Source: Allobrachymonas chironomi DSM 19884 (GTDB taxonomy: Bacteria > Pseudomonadota > Gammaproteobacteria > Burkholderiales > Burkholderiaceae_C). Taken from it: a DNA stretch of 64,000 nucleotides. The DNA is taken from assembly GCF_000374625.1 (NCBI RefSeq), contig NZ_KB894767.1, positions 62,001 to 126,000 of the forward strand, given 5' to 3'. Under the pieces are notes generated by a model. The model was not told where the DNA came from, made no database searches, and was given only the letters and a program-made list of their open reading frames with translations. Positions 37,901 through 46,803 of this stretch are shown in pieces. The position numbers were made by a program, and so were the translations under genes. The stretch's first letter is position 1. Each line of letters begins with the position of its first letter.

Positions 37901-37961
37901 GCACGATGCGGCCAGCGCCAAGCGACTGCAGCACGCGCTGCGTGCCCTGCTGAAGGGCTGA
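34938..37961 (+). CDS. Large DUF349 domain-containing protein
   Basis: 1007-residue, mostly helical, cytoplasmic protein with several DUF349-type three-helix repeats: WQRDAAKAGAPLSKEPLA, LREQWKQTDQGGVPNHALWK, RWREAGHVSEKVF and ALQQRWQQEAQTVPLERKHE. An Ala/Glu/Pro-rich linker covers about residues 388-494, and an Arg/Asp/Gly-rich segment (DRRDTRDRRGGRFGDRFGDR) about 819-859. I chose the ATG at 34938; upstream frame has no family similarity. Distant relatives have been linked to RNA- or ribosome-related roles, but I assign no function. The opposite strand carries a 931-codon open frame caused by base composition only. Confidence 0.85.
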   Translation: MIRTPRFGLRPLLQSNDPTSTGGQDSPAASGKSATHPLDAVTGGVFSAATSGERAARLRAWLATEPEVAVMQEVFRDLSTRDKGAAKPLREKLDEIKRSRGQEALAAEWQARAEQLLQASRLNIADAMAWQRDAAKAGAPLSKEPLATTRTRLAERIKVIEDLQTQVQIQREAAVLLAQRIETLSTKSWTEAEEAEAGLQTDVADWRQQAQALQQDTSWPSVDPKYAGQLESAVEQLQLVVQAFEDALQQVRVAAADSSAALPPVPVWADEIRTLRGEAPEAAADAGEDTAVAAERQQALAQRRAEAEAVVNAAVKALEAELVSGHSKASVAAAQALRQAHKEHRKAISQELEGQVHAVLASAGELEGWQRWRADQLRQELVQKAEALIDRPAAEVAAEAPAAQAPATEAPAVEAPAAETGSEESPAAQAETAEAGTAETAAPTPSDSTEAAVEPEAASTAPAESQEESDAAPAQATAPEAQATPVVRPARRQADKASAKGERPLPTSKLSPRKLQETLRQLREQWKQTDQGGVPNHALWKRFDNACNEAYRIVEAWLSTMKEHAAQQKALRLSLLEDIKAWTARHQQQVEAGQPDWKAVHRDLLAFSRRWREAGHVSEKVFAELQPRWKTAMAEAGAHIDAAQKASIQLRHAMIDEAKELGAAASLRIDAIKALQQRWQQEAQTVPLERKHEQKLWDAFRKPLDEAFQRKHEQRGQQQSEMNERDRAVFDASRALEAANASGDAQAIRAAMQALNDAIRGQQEQQEAEAAAAADAPAEAAPETPLEEGAMRPPSPSALQHKPAVAVRGDDRPQARLGATRQRDERGDRRDTRDRRGGRFGDRFGDRPDRGPRAPRLGDAAFRAQRDAVEHAQAALRKLAEQAHGETLTQLLSAWEKRQPDAIPVASELGRRVSGSQRNAWVAALGQSAAQGRQSEALLRLEMAAEVPTPADQLNARRALQLQLLTRRNDPSPQETWHEDVASVLAAPHDAASAKRLQHALRALLKG

Positions 37962-37983
37962 TCGCCCGGCCAGCCGGTCGCTG

Positions 37984-38007
37984 CAACACCCGCTTCGGCG
38001 GGTGTTG
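37984..38007 (+). terminator. Hairpin downstream of the DUF349 gene
   Basis: Ten-base arms CAACACCCGC and GCGGGTGTTG close a TTCG tetraloop. The following TGCTTTG is a poor T-run, but the position, 22 nt after the stop, and the stable loop suggest termination. Confidence 0.6.
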
Positions 38008-38295
38008 TGCTTTGTACGCTGGCCATGGCGCCATGGCCTGTTCAGACAGCCTTCAGCTTCGCGGAGCACCATGCGGTCATGGATTCCACTACAGCAAGTG
38101 CGACACGAGCCGGATGCAGAGGACAAGACTGCCACTGGCGTTGGCCCCTATCGGCGTGCTGTCCGGCCTGATATGGCTGTGCCGCCAGAACGGAGGGCAA
38201 GCCATGTTAGGCTTTGCCGTCTGGTGCTGGCAGCATGCCGGCCAGGGAGGGCGTGAGCATCATGAAGACAATGACGGATACGGAGGTTGGCTGCC
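38008..38295. other. Gap before the two-component system, with an 18-bp perfect palindrome
   Basis: GGCCATGGCGCCATGGCC at 38021-38038 is a perfect palindrome 14 nt after the terminator hairpin. The rest, to the GGAGG site at 38282-38286, has no convincing gene; a short frame starting near 38113 runs into the regulator in another frame and is not supported. Confidence 0.5.
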
Positions 38296-38964
38296 ATGCG
38301 CATCCTGCTGGCTGAAGATGATGAACTGTTGGGTGTCGGGCTGCGGGCCGGCCTGCAGCAGCAGGGCTTCGAGGTCGATTGGGTGCGTGATGGCCAGGCC
38401 GCGCTGCGCGAACTGCTGGCGCTGGATTACGAAGCCGCCGTGCTCGATCTGGGCCTGCCGCGCCTGGATGGCATGGAGGTGCTGGCAGCCCTGCGTGAAC
38501 AGGGTCGCAGCCTGCCGGTGCTGGTGTTGACGGCACGCGATGCCGTACAGTCCCGCATTGCCGGTCTCGATACCGGGGCCGACGACTATGTCGTCAAGCC
38601 GGTGGACCTGCATGAACTGGCCGCGCGCCTGCGGGCCCTGGTGCGGCGTGCCCACGGCCTGCAGCAGACCGTGTTGCAGGCCGGGCAGGTGCAGCTGGAT
38701 CCGGTCGGGCACGTGGTCACGCTGGCCGGTCAGCCAGTCGATCTGGCCCAGCGCGAATATGCGCTGCTGCATGCCCTGATGCGCAACCCGGGCCGCATTC
38801 TCAGCCGTGAACAGCTGGAAGCCCAGATCTACTCCTGGGGCAGTGAAGTGGCCAGCAATGCCGTCGAGGTGCATGTCTCGCATCTGCGGCGCAAGCTCGG
38901 TGCCAACCTGATCGATACCGTGCGTGGCCTGGGCTACCGCATCGGATCCGGTACGGAGACATGA
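38296..38964 (+). CDS. OmpR-family response regulator (QseB-like)
   Basis: 222-residue regulator. The receiver domain (1-118) has the acidic pair Asp8/Asp9, phospho-acceptor Asp51 in VLDLGLPRLDG, the Thr of VLTARD, and Lys in YVVKPVDLHELAARL. The C-terminal winged helix has LAQREYALLHALMRNPG and VEVHVSHLRRKLG. I chose the ATG at 38296 behind GGAGG; the TTG nine nucleotides upstream is unlikely. It overlaps the kinase gene by 4 nt. Confidence 0.94.
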   Translation: MRILLAEDDELLGVGLRAGLQQQGFEVDWVRDGQAALRELLALDYEAAVLDLGLPRLDGMEVLAALREQGRSLPVLVLTARDAVQSRIAGLDTGADDYVVKPVDLHELAARLRALVRRAHGLQQTVLQAGQVQLDPVGHVVTLAGQPVDLAQREYALLHALMRNPGRILSREQLEAQIYSWGSEVASNAVEVHVSHLRRKLGANLIDTVRGLGYRIGSGTET

Positions 38965-40358
38965 CGATGGCCGGCCGACGTGCTGCATCCTGGTCGCTGG
39001 CACGCCGGCTGGTGCTCAGCATCGTGCTGTTGCTGACCCTGATCTGGACGCTGGCCATGGCCAGCATCTACTGGCACACACGCGAACATGTGCACAAGTT
39101 GCTCGATCTGCATCTGATGCAGACGGCCGTACTGCTGTCGAACCAGTCGCCCGAGGAAATCGATGATGACGAACTCGAGCATGCACAGAAGCGCAGCAGG
39201 GAGCACAAGCTGTCGCCAGGCGAGGAGGACAGTGAATTTGACGACGTGGCCACCATCTTCCAGATCTGGCGCAACGGGGAGCTGATGGCCCACTCCCGTC
39301 ATGCGCCGCGTCAACCCCTCGCCCAAGGCGGCAGCGGCTTTGCCCAGGCCACGCTGGATGAACGGCGCTGGCGCGTCTACACCGAAGAAATCAACACGCG
39401 GGATGGCCGCCTGCGCGTGATGGTGGCCGAGGATCAGCGTCTGCGTGACGACATCGTGTTGGGCAATGTGCGCAGCCTGCTGATCGGGCTGTTGCTGGCC
39501 TTTCCGGCCACGGCGCTGCTGGTCTGGTGGCTGGTGCGCCGCGCCATGCGCCCGCTGCAGCAGGCCGGGGCCGCGATTCGCCAGCGGCAGGCACAAAGCC
39601 ACGCGCCGCTGGAACTGGCGGATGTGCCGCGCGAGGTACAGCCCCTGATCGATGCGCTCAACCAGCTGTTCGGACGCATCGGGGAACTGCTGCACAAGGA
39701 GCGCCGCTTCACCGCCGATGCCGCCCATGAGCTGCGCACGCCGATCGCTGCGATCCGCATGATGGCGCAGGTTGCCCAGGGCGCCGGCGACGAGGAGCAA
39801 CGTCAGCAGGCCCTGGATGGCGTGGTGCAGGGCTGCGATCGCGCCACGCGCCTGGTCGAGCAGTTGCTGCAGCTGGCACGGCTGGAGGCCGAAGCCGATA
39901 CCGGCACCGAATGGCCGGTCGCCGACCTGATGCCGACACTGGATCCGGTGGTGCAGGATTTGCGGCAGACCCAGGCGGCAGCACATGGCCAGCGCCTGTC
40001 CTGGCAGGCTCCCGACACCTTGCCGGCGCGCATGCAGCCGGCGCTGGCGGGCGTGCTGTTGCGCAATCTGCTGGACAACGCCTTGCGCTACAGCCCGGAA
40101 GGGGCGGAAGTGCGGGTACTGCTGCAGGCCTTGCCGGAGCAGGGCATGCGCTGGATCGTGGAAGACAGTGGCCCCGGCATGGCCGACGCGGACATGCAGC
40201 GTCTGGGCGAACGGTTTTTCCGGGTACTGGGAACCAGGCGCAGCGGCAGTGGCCTGGGCTGGTCCATCGTGCGTCGCATCGCCGCCCTGTATGGCTTGCA
40301 GCTGAAGGTGGATCGCAGCCCGGAGCTGGGCGGCCTGCGCGTGCGGCTGGAGGGCTGA
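38961..40358 (+). CDS. Sensor histidine kinase (QseC-like)
   Basis: 465-residue inner-membrane kinase. The first transmembrane helix lies near 16-37, then a periplasmic sensor of about 130 residues containing an acidic stretch (EEIDDDELE, EEDSEFDD). The second helix lies near 170-195, followed by HAMP. The dimerisation helix has His256 in DAAHELRTPI, and the ATPase domain has NLLDNALRY, DSGPGM and GSGLGWSIV. The acidic sensor segment recalls metal- or cation-sensing PmrB/QseC kinases; the ligand is unknown. It is the partner of the regulator just upstream. Confidence 0.94.
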   Translation: MTMAGRRAASWSLARRLVLSIVLLLTLIWTLAMASIYWHTREHVHKLLDLHLMQTAVLLSNQSPEEIDDDELEHAQKRSREHKLSPGEEDSEFDDVATIFQIWRNGELMAHSRHAPRQPLAQGGSGFAQATLDERRWRVYTEEINTRDGRLRVMVAEDQRLRDDIVLGNVRSLLIGLLLAFPATALLVWWLVRRAMRPLQQAGAAIRQRQAQSHAPLELADVPREVQPLIDALNQLFGRIGELLHKERRFTADAAHELRTPIAAIRMMAQVAQGAGDEEQRQQALDGVVQGCDRATRLVEQLLQLARLEAEADTGTEWPVADLMPTLDPVVQDLRQTQAAAHGQRLSWQAPDTLPARMQPALAGVLLRNLLDNALRYSPEGAEVRVLLQALPEQGMRWIVEDSGPGMADADMQRLGERFFRVLGTRRSGSGLGWSIVRRIAALYGLQLKVDRSPELGGLRVRLEG

Positions 40359-40404
40359 GGGCAGGGCAAGCGGTTTCAGTACCGGTTGCAGAAATATGCA
40401 GACA

Positions 40405-40429
40405 ACAAAAAACCGCCTGAGGGGCGGTT
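40405..40429 (-). terminator. Intrinsic terminator of the tRNA-Leu pair
   Basis: Read on the minus strand: AACCGCC, 5-nt loop, GGCGGTT, then TTTTG. It lies 20 nt beyond the 3' end of the first tRNA-Leu copy and faces the histidine kinase 3' end. Confidence 0.85.
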
Positions 40430-40448
40430 GTTTGCTGCTTTCGATCGA

Positions 40449-40533
<85 letters not shown>

Positions 40534-40676
40534 ATCGATTGAAGCTGCTATTGTAGCCACATTTTTTCGTGTTTTGCAAGCCTGCCCAAATTTTTTTATT
40601 GGGCTTGTGCAGCAGGTGCTGACACTTGTTTTTTCACGAAACACCGCGTGAAGCGGTATCATGTGTCCTTTGTTGA

Positions 40677-40761
<85 letters not shown>

Positions 40762-40777
40762 ATCAACTAAGAGGAGC

Positions 40778-40807
40778 ATTGTATCAACAATTCAAACAAA
40801 AAAACAA
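40778..40807 (-). promoter_or_regulatory. Promoter of the tRNA-Leu pair
   Basis: Minus-strand TTGTTT, an 18-nt spacer and TACAAT (complement of 40778-40783) place the start site about 9 nt before the first tRNA. On the plus strand the same DNA lies beside the GAGGAG site upstream of rnr. Confidence 0.55.
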
Positions 40808-40842
40808 GCCCGGAAAAAGATTTTTCTGCGGAATTCGAGGGT

Positions 40843-43176
40843 GTGGTGCAAGGGCATCGGGACGGGCACGGTTTCGTGATGGCCGACGATGGCCGTCCGG
40901 ACCTGTTTCTGCCACCCAACGAGATGCGTGCCGTGCTGCACAAGGACCGCGTCAAGGCGCGCATCGTGCGCCAGGACCGCAAGGGGCGCCCCGAAGGCAA
41001 GGTGCTGGAGATCCTGGAGCGCAGCAATCAACCCATCATTGGTCGTCTGTTACAGGAAAACGGTATCTGGCTGGTGGCCCCGGAAGACCGGCGCTACGGT
41101 CAGGACGTGATCATTCCCAAGGATGCCATCGCCCAGGCCAATGCCGGTCAGGTGGTGGTGGTCGAGCTGACCGAAGCACCGGCGCTGTACGGCCAGCCGG
41201 TAGGCCGCATCGTCGAGGTGCTCGGTGAAGTCGATGATCCCGGCATGGAAATCGAGATTGCCGTACGCAAGTATGGCGTGCCGCATGTGTTTTCCGATGC
41301 CTGCCTGCAAGCCGCCAAGGCGCTGCCGGTCACGGTGCAGTCGGATGACTGGCCGGGCCGCATCGATCTGACCGACGTTCCGCTGGTCACGATTGATGGT
41401 GAAGACGCACGCGATTTCGACGATGCCGTCTACTGCGAGCCGGCCGTGATCAGCGGCCGGGGCAAGAGTGCGAGCCATGGCTGGCGTCTGCTGGTGGCGA
41501 TTGCCGATGTCAGCCACTATGTGCGCACCGGCAACGCCATCGACATCGATGCCTACGACCGCGCCACCAGTGTCTACTTCCCGCGCCGCGTGATCCCGAT
41601 GCTGCCCGAGAAGCTGTCCAACGGCCTGTGCTCGCTCAATCCCGATGTGGATCGCCTGTGTATGGTTTGCGACATGCTGATTACCGATGGCGGCGATTTG
41701 CACGGCTACCAGTTCTATCCGGCGGTAATGCACAGCCATGCGCGCTTTACCTATACCCAGGTGGCTGACATCCTGTCCAACACGCGTGGGCTGGAAGCGC
41801 GCAAGGCGCAGGATCGTGTCGAGGATCTGATGCATTTGCACGGCGTGTTCAAGGCGCTGCACGGTTCGCGCGAACGCCGCGGCGCGCTCGATCTCGATAC
41901 GGTCGAGACGCAAATCGTCTGCGACGAGAGCGGCCGCATCGAGAAAATCATTCCGCGCGTGCGCAACGATGCACACCGCCTGATCGAGGAGTGCATGCTG
42001 GCAGCCAACGTCTGTGCCGCCGATTTCATCACGCACCACAAGCAGGCGGGCCTGTTCCGCGTGCACGAGGGCCCGACGCCGGAAAAGATCGAGATCCTGC
42101 GCAACTTCCTGCGCACCATGGGCGTGCCGCTGAGTGTCAGTGACGAGCCCACGACAGAGGAATTTGCCGCCATCGCCGATGCCACCAAGGACCGGCCCGA
42201 TGCCGAGCAGATCCACATGATGCTGCTGCGCAGCATGCAGCAGGCGATCTATACGCCCACCAACAGCGGTCACTTCGGTCTGGCCTACGATGGCTACACG
42301 CACTTCACCAGCCCGATCCGCCGTTATCCGGACCTGCTGGTGCATCGTGTGATCAAGTCGATTCTGCTGGGGCAGCGCTATGTGCTGCCGGCGTTGCCCA
42401 CGCCGGGCGAGGCCCATGCCAAGCTGAGCAAGCGTCTGGAAAAAGTGGCAGCCGCACGTGGCCGACCGGCACCGGCGCGCAAGTCCAGCGCCGAAATCCA
42501 GGCTTGGGAAGCGGCCGGCCTGCACTGCAGCGCCAACGAGCGTCGTGCCGATGAGGCCAGTCGAGATGTCGAGGCCTGGCTCAAGTGCAAATACATGCGC
42601 GATTTCCTCGGCGAGGAATTTGGCGGTCGCGTCACGACCGTCACCAGCTTTGGCCTGTTTGTCACGCTGGATGCGATGTATGTCGAGGGGCTGGTGCATA
42701 TCACCGAACTCGGTAGCGATTATTTCCGCTTTGACGAGGCGCGCCAGGAGCTGCGTGGCGAGCGCACCGGTGTGCGTTTTGCGCTCGGCAGCCGGGTGCA
42801 GGTGCAGGTGATCCGCGTCGATCTCGATGGTCGCCGCATCGACTTCCGTCTGGTGCGCGCCGGTGAGGAGGCGGTGGCAACGGGGGCGGCACAGAAGCGC
42901 TCGGGCAGCAAGCGGGCCAATGCCGGCAATCCGGGAGAAGACGGGCAGACCGTGTCCGAGGTCTATGCCGATGACGAGGTGGTGTGGCAGCCGCGCAAGC
43001 GCGGCACGCGCACTGCGCGCGACAACCGCTCTGCCACGGCGGCCACCGGCAAGCGCAAGACTGGCAAGGCACCGGCTGCGGCAGCGCGTCTTGGCGTGAA
43101 AACGGTATCGGCGGTCAAGCCGGCATCCAAGTCATCCTCGCGTACAACGCGAAAGCCGTCCGGCGGCAAGCGCTAG
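40843..43176 (+). CDS. rnr: Ribonuclease R
   Basis: 3'-to-5' exoribonuclease of the RNase II/R family that degrades structured RNA. The N-terminal cold-shock domain starts at VVQGHRDGHGF. The catalytic RNB domain has DGEDARDFDDAVYCE and GGWRLLVAIADVSHYV-type sequence, and HFTSPIRRYPDLLVHR follows. An S1 domain comes next (about 590-680), then a Lys/Ala/Arg-rich tail. The GTG at 40843 (777 residues) is the nominal start; GTG at 40846 is also possible. The frame stays open upstream to 40783, where a rare ATC codon follows GAGGAG, so the true protein may be about 20 residues longer. It lacks the N-terminal helix-turn-helix of E. coli RNase R. Confidence 0.93.
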   Translation: MVQGHRDGHGFVMADDGRPDLFLPPNEMRAVLHKDRVKARIVRQDRKGRPEGKVLEILERSNQPIIGRLLQENGIWLVAPEDRRYGQDVIIPKDAIAQANAGQVVVVELTEAPALYGQPVGRIVEVLGEVDDPGMEIEIAVRKYGVPHVFSDACLQAAKALPVTVQSDDWPGRIDLTDVPLVTIDGEDARDFDDAVYCEPAVISGRGKSASHGWRLLVAIADVSHYVRTGNAIDIDAYDRATSVYFPRRVIPMLPEKLSNGLCSLNPDVDRLCMVCDMLITDGGDLHGYQFYPAVMHSHARFTYTQVADILSNTRGLEARKAQDRVEDLMHLHGVFKALHGSRERRGALDLDTVETQIVCDESGRIEKIIPRVRNDAHRLIEECMLAANVCAADFITHHKQAGLFRVHEGPTPEKIEILRNFLRTMGVPLSVSDEPTTEEFAAIADATKDRPDAEQIHMMLLRSMQQAIYTPTNSGHFGLAYDGYTHFTSPIRRYPDLLVHRVIKSILLGQRYVLPALPTPGEAHAKLSKRLEKVAAARGRPAPARKSSAEIQAWEAAGLHCSANERRADEASRDVEAWLKCKYMRDFLGEEFGGRVTTVTSFGLFVTLDAMYVEGLVHITELGSDYFRFDEARQELRGERTGVRFALGSRVQVQVIRVDLDGRRIDFRLVRAGEEAVATGAAQKRSGSKRANAGNPGEDGQTVSEVYADDEVVWQPRKRGTRTARDNRSATAATGKRKTGKAPAAAARLGVKTVSAVKPASKSSSRTTRKPSGGKR

Positions 43177-43195
43177 GCAGGCAGGCGAGGGTGAT

Positions 43196-44788
43196 TCAGC
43201 CCGGCAGCCGCTGCAAGGCGGCTGCCAGCTGGCCTGCAGTCAGGGTGCCACGCTCAGCCGGCCACTGTTCGGCGGCATGGCCGTGTGCCTGCACGGCAGC
43301 GCAGGCGGTGTCGAAGGCCAGCTGCCATGCGGATCCGCCGGCCTGGCGCGCCTGGGCTTGCGCCCAAAAGGCAGCAATACAGCCTGCCAGCACATCGCCC
43401 GTACCAGCCGTAGCCAGTCGCGCATTGCCGGCATGGACGATGACAGGGGCGATGCCCTGATCCGACGGTGCCGCGACCACGCTGCCCGATCCTTTCAGTA
43501 CCAACATGGCCTGCAGGCGATCTGCCAGTCGGCAGGCAGACTGCAGGCGCTGCTGCTGGACCTCGGCGACCGTGCAGCCCAGCAGGCGCGCGGCTTCCAG
43601 CGGGTGGGGCGTGACTATGGTGGGCTGCTCGCGCAACCGCAGCCGTTCTGCCAGGCTGGTATCGGCGGCGATGGCATTCAGCGCATCGGCATCCAGCACC
43701 AGCCGGGCGCTGTGTTGCAGCAAGGCAGGCAGCCAGCGGATGATGGCCGTGCCGCCACCGCAGCCGGCGGCCACGCTGGCCGAAGCCAGCGGCAGGCTAG
43801 CCAGATCACTGTCGTGCTGCAGAGACCGCTGCATCAGCTCCGCATCGGTCGGCTGCGTGGCATGTGCCGAGAGTGAGCCCAGGTAGACGCGGCCGGCCCC
43901 GGCGTGCAGGGCTGCGCGGGCAGCCAATACGGCAGCCCCTTCCATGCCGGCTGCGCCGCCCACGATGCAGACATCGCCGAAGCTGCCCTTGTGGCTGGCA
44001 TGGGGCGGCGGTGCCGGTAATGTCGCTGTCCCTGGCTGTAGCGCGGCACCCTGTAGCCAGGCGCCGGCCTGGCAGGCGCCGTGCGCTTGCAGTGCAGCAG
44101 TGCCCAGATCGTCCCACCAGACCATGCCGGCTGCATCGCGGCCATGGCCGGTGAACAGGCCGGGCTTCAGGCTCAACAGGCTCAGGGTGTGATCGGCATG
44201 CACGCATTGGCGCGCACTGCCGCCTTGCAGCCAGTCCCCGCTGTCGGCATCGAGCCCGGTTGGCAGGTCAATCGCCAGCACCGGTGCCGGTGTGGCATGC
44301 AGGGCATCGATACAGGCCTGCAGGGTGGCGGAAGGCGCGCGACTGGCCCCGATGCCGAGCAACGCATCAATCGCCAGGTCATGGGCTCGCAGTGCTGTCG
44401 GGAGGGCCGTGCTGATGGGGACACCTGCCGCCACGGCCTCGGCGTGGGCAGCGCGCGCATCTTCCGGCAGCCGAAGCGGGTCGGCCAGCAGGGTGACTTC
44501 CACCTGGCGTCCCCAGGCTTGCAGCAGCGCGGCAGCCTGCAGGCCGTCGCCGCCATTGTTGCCGGGGCCGCAGGCGATCCAGATGCGTTGTGCATGGGGC
44601 GCCAGGGCGCAGGCGAGCCGGGCGATAGCCAGACCGGCGCGCTGCATCAGGGCATGCGGCGGCAGCTGCTGCATCCAGGCCTGTTCGATCTGGCGGCTGC
44701 CGGCAACCCCGTGCAGGGGCAGACGCCGGGGCAGGGTGCTGGCATGCAGGCGGGTCAGTGCAACAGATGAAGGACTCAGGGTAGGCAT
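43196..44788 (-). CDS. nnr: Bifunctional NAD(P)H-hydrate epimerase / ADP-dependent NAD(P)H-hydrate dehydratase
   Basis: 530-residue metabolite-repair enzyme that rescues damaged NAD(P)H hydrates. The N-terminal YjeF epimerase domain has [15 protein letters not shown] and DALLGIG. The C-terminal ribokinase-like dehydratase has [50 protein letters not shown] and [16 protein letters not shown] chose the ATG at 44788; an ATG at 44806 is an alternative. The much longer open frame upstream is a shadow of rpsB. It ends 20 nt from the convergent rnr stop. Confidence 0.94.
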   Translation of the reverse strand: MPTLSPSSVALTRLHASTLPRRLPLHGVAGSRQIEQAWMQQLPPHALMQRAGLAIARLACALAPHAQRIWIACGPGNNGGDGLQAAALLQAWGRQVEVTLLADPLRLPEDARAAHAEAVAAGVPISTALPTALRAHDLAIDALLGIGASRAPSATLQACIDALHATPAPVLAIDLPTGLDADSGDWLQGGSARQCVHADHTLSLLSLKPGLFTGHGRDAAGMVWWDDLGTAALQAHGACQAGAWLQGAALQPGTATLPAPPPHASHKGSFGDVCIVGGAAGMEGAAVLAARAALHAGAGRVYLGSLSAHATQPTDAELMQRSLQHDSDLASLPLASASVAAGCGGGTAIIRWLPALLQHSARLVLDADALNAIAADTSLAERLRLREQPTIVTPHPLEAARLLGCTVAEVQQQRLQSACRLADRLQAMLVLKGSGSVVAAPSDQGIAPVIVHAGNARLATAGTGDVLAGCIAAFWAQAQARQAGGSAWQLAFDTACAAVQAHGHAAEQWPAERGTLTAGQLAAALQRLPG

Positions 44789-44953
44789 GGCTGTTCGATA
44801 AAGCATGGTTGTGCTACAATTTCGCGGCTCTTGCTGATGGCGCTGCCATCCTGCAAGGCTAATCGCAAATCCGCCAATCCAGGTGTTGCCGCAAGCTGTC
44901 ACGGCTTGCTGGCATGCGAGGCGAATTTTAGACCCAACCTCAGGAGAAAAACC
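44789..44953 (+). promoter_or_regulatory. rpsB promoter and 5' leader
   Basis: An extended -10 motif TGCTACAAT ends at 44820; no good -35 box is seen, as expected for extended -10 promoters. Transcription would give a leader of about 125 nt before rpsB, long enough for S2 autoregulation, although I cannot match it to a known leader structure. Confidence 0.5.
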
Positions 44954-45703
44954 ATGTCCATTACCATGCGCGAAATGCTGGAAGCCGGTGTCCACTTCGG
45001 TCACCAGACCCGTTTCTGGAACCCCAAGATGGCCCCGTACATCTTCGGTGCCCGCAACAAGATCCACATCGTGAACCTGGAGCAGTCCCTGCCCATGTTC
45101 GAAGATGCCATGAAATTCGTCCGCCAGCTGGCTGCCAACCGTGGCACCATCCTGCTGGTCGGCACCAAGCGTGCAGCCCGCGACATCATCGCCGAAGAAG
45201 CCAAGCGCGCCGGCATCCCCTACGTCAACCAGCGCTGGCTGGGTGGCATGCTGACCAACTTCAAGACGGTCAAGACCTCCATCAAGCGCCTGAAGGACAT
45301 GCAGGCCCAGCAGGAAGCTGGCCTGGAGAGCATGAGCAAGAAAGAACAGCTGATGTTCCAGCGCGAAATGGAAAAGCTGGAAAAGGACATCGGCGGCATC
45401 CAGGACATGACCAGCCTGCCTGACGCCATCGTCATCGTCGACGTTGGCTACCACAAGATTGCCGTGTCCGAAGCCAAGAAGCTGGGCATCCCGCTGGTCG
45501 GCGTGGTCGATACCAACCACAACCCCGACGGCATCGATTACGTGATCCCCGGTAACGACGACTCTGCCAAGGCTGTCGCCCTGTACGCTCGTGGCATCGC
45601 CGATGCCGTGCTGGAAGGCCGTGCCAACGCCGTGAACGACGTGGTGCAAGCCGTGACCGAAGGCGAAGACGAATTCGTCGAGGTGGACGACGCCCAGGCG
45701 TAA
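44954..45703 (+). CDS. rpsB: 30S ribosomal protein S2
   Basis: 249-residue ribosomal protein. [20 protein letters not shown] at the start and [50 protein letters not shown] are all canonical. CAGGAG precedes the ATG. The usual S2-EF-Ts pair follows, separated here by an intrinsic terminator. Confidence 0.98.
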   Translation: MSITMREMLEAGVHFGHQTRFWNPKMAPYIFGARNKIHIVNLEQSLPMFEDAMKFVRQLAANRGTILLVGTKRAARDIIAEEAKRAGIPYVNQRWLGGMLTNFKTVKTSIKRLKDMQAQQEAGLESMSKKEQLMFQREMEKLEKDIGGIQDMTSLPDAIVIVDVGYHKIAVSEAKKLGIPLVGVVDTNHNPDGIDYVIPGNDDSAKAVALYARGIADAVLEGRANAVNDVVQAVTEGEDEFVEVDDAQA

Positions 45704-45743
45704 GCCAGGCCGCAGCCTGCCCTCAAGGCATAATCCATGGAAG

Positions 45744-45766
45744 AGGGGCGTTCATGCCCCTTTTTC
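45744..45766 (+). terminator. Intrinsic terminator between rpsB and tsf
   Basis: Arms AGGGGC and GCCCCT with a 6-nt loop, then TTTTT. Partial termination here would make S2 more abundant than EF-Ts. Confidence 0.8.
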
Positions 45767-45805
45767 GTAACTGAAACATCATTTCAACGAATACGGAGAA
45801 ACACA

Positions 45806-46693
45806 ATGGCAGCAATTACCGCAAGCATGGTCGCAGAACTGCGTGGCAAGACGGACGCCCCCATGATGGAGTGCAAGAAGGCCCTGACCGAAGCTGACGG
45901 CGACATGGCCAAGGCGGAAGAGATCCTGCGCGTGAAGCTGGGCAGCAAGGCTGGCAAGGCCGCTGCCCGCATCACCGCTGAAGGCGCAGTGGGCAGCACC
46001 ATCGAAGCTGGTGCCGGCTCCCTGATCGAAGTCAACTGCGAAACCGACTTCGTGACCAAGAACGACAGCTTCCTGGCCCTGGTCAAGGCGGCTGCCGACC
46101 TGGTGGCCAAGCACAACCCGGCTGACCTGGAAGCCCTGGGCGCGCTGGCCTACGAGCAGGACGGTTTCGGCCCCACGCTGGAAGACGTGCGCAAGGGTCT
46201 GATTGGCAAGATCGGCGAAAACATGAGCTTCCGCCGCTTCCAGCAGTTCTCCGGTGGCCAGATGGTGTCCTATCTGCACGGCACCCGCATTGGCGTGATG
46301 GTCGAGTTCGACGGTGACGAAACTGCCGCCAAGGACGTCGCCATGCATGTGGCCGCCATGAAGCCGGTTGCCCTGTCCAGCGCCGACGTGCCGGCCGAGC
46401 TGATCGAGAAAGAGCGCAGCGTTGCGGTGGCCAAGGCTGCCGAGTCCGGCAAGCCGGCTGATATCGTTGCCAAGATGGTCGAAGGTTCGGTGCAGAAGTA
46501 CCTGAAGGAAGTGGCCCTGCTGAGCCAGCCTTTCGTCAAGAACGACAAGCAGACGGTCGAGCAGATGCTGAAGGAAAAGAACACCACCGTGAAGGGTTTC
46601 ACCCTGTACGTGGTGGGCGAAGGCATCGAGAAGAAGGCCGACGACTTCGCTGCTGAAGTGGCTGCCCAGATGGCTGCTGCCAAGCAGGGCTGA
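45806..46693 (+). CDS. tsf: Elongation factor Ts
   Basis: 295-residue guanine-exchange factor for EF-Tu. The N-terminal UBA-like domain has [19 protein letters not shown]. The core signature [13 protein letters not shown] contacts EF-Tu, and TDFV is the key loop. I chose the ATG at 45806 after CGGAGAAACACA; the frame extends upstream through the terminator. Confidence 0.98.
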   Translation: MAAITASMVAELRGKTDAPMMECKKALTEADGDMAKAEEILRVKLGSKAGKAAARITAEGAVGSTIEAGAGSLIEVNCETDFVTKNDSFLALVKAAADLVAKHNPADLEALGALAYEQDGFGPTLEDVRKGLIGKIGENMSFRRFQQFSGGQMVSYLHGTRIGVMVEFDGDETAAKDVAMHVAAMKPVALSSADVPAELIEKERSVAVAKAAESGKPADIVAKMVEGSVQKYLKEVALLSQPFVKNDKQTVEQMLKEKNTTVKGFTLYVVGEGIEKKADDFAAEVAAQMAAAKQG

Positions 46694-46715
46694 TTCCCTG
46701 GCCAACAAGCCACGT

Positions 46716-46751
46716 ATCGGGGTGTTGCACCCCGATCCGGGGCTTTTTTTT
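46716..46751 (+). terminator. Terminator with overlapping alternative hairpin between tsf and pyrH
   Basis: CCCCG (46730-46734) and CGGGG (46738-46742) followed by a run of eight T make a terminator. CCCCG is also part of a competing 9-bp hairpin, ATCGGGGTG with CACCCCGAT (46716-46736). The two cannot form together. Confidence 0.75.
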
Positions 46752-46803
46752 CGTCTCACTACCTGTTTACCCGGATTGTTCCTACCACGCCCTGGAGATT
46801 GCC

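Noticed and set aside
44807-45649. Long N-terminal extension of the NAD(P)H-hydrate enzyme frame, across rpsB
   Set aside because: The extension is antisense to rpsB and has no similarity; the enzyme domain begins after the ATG at 44788.
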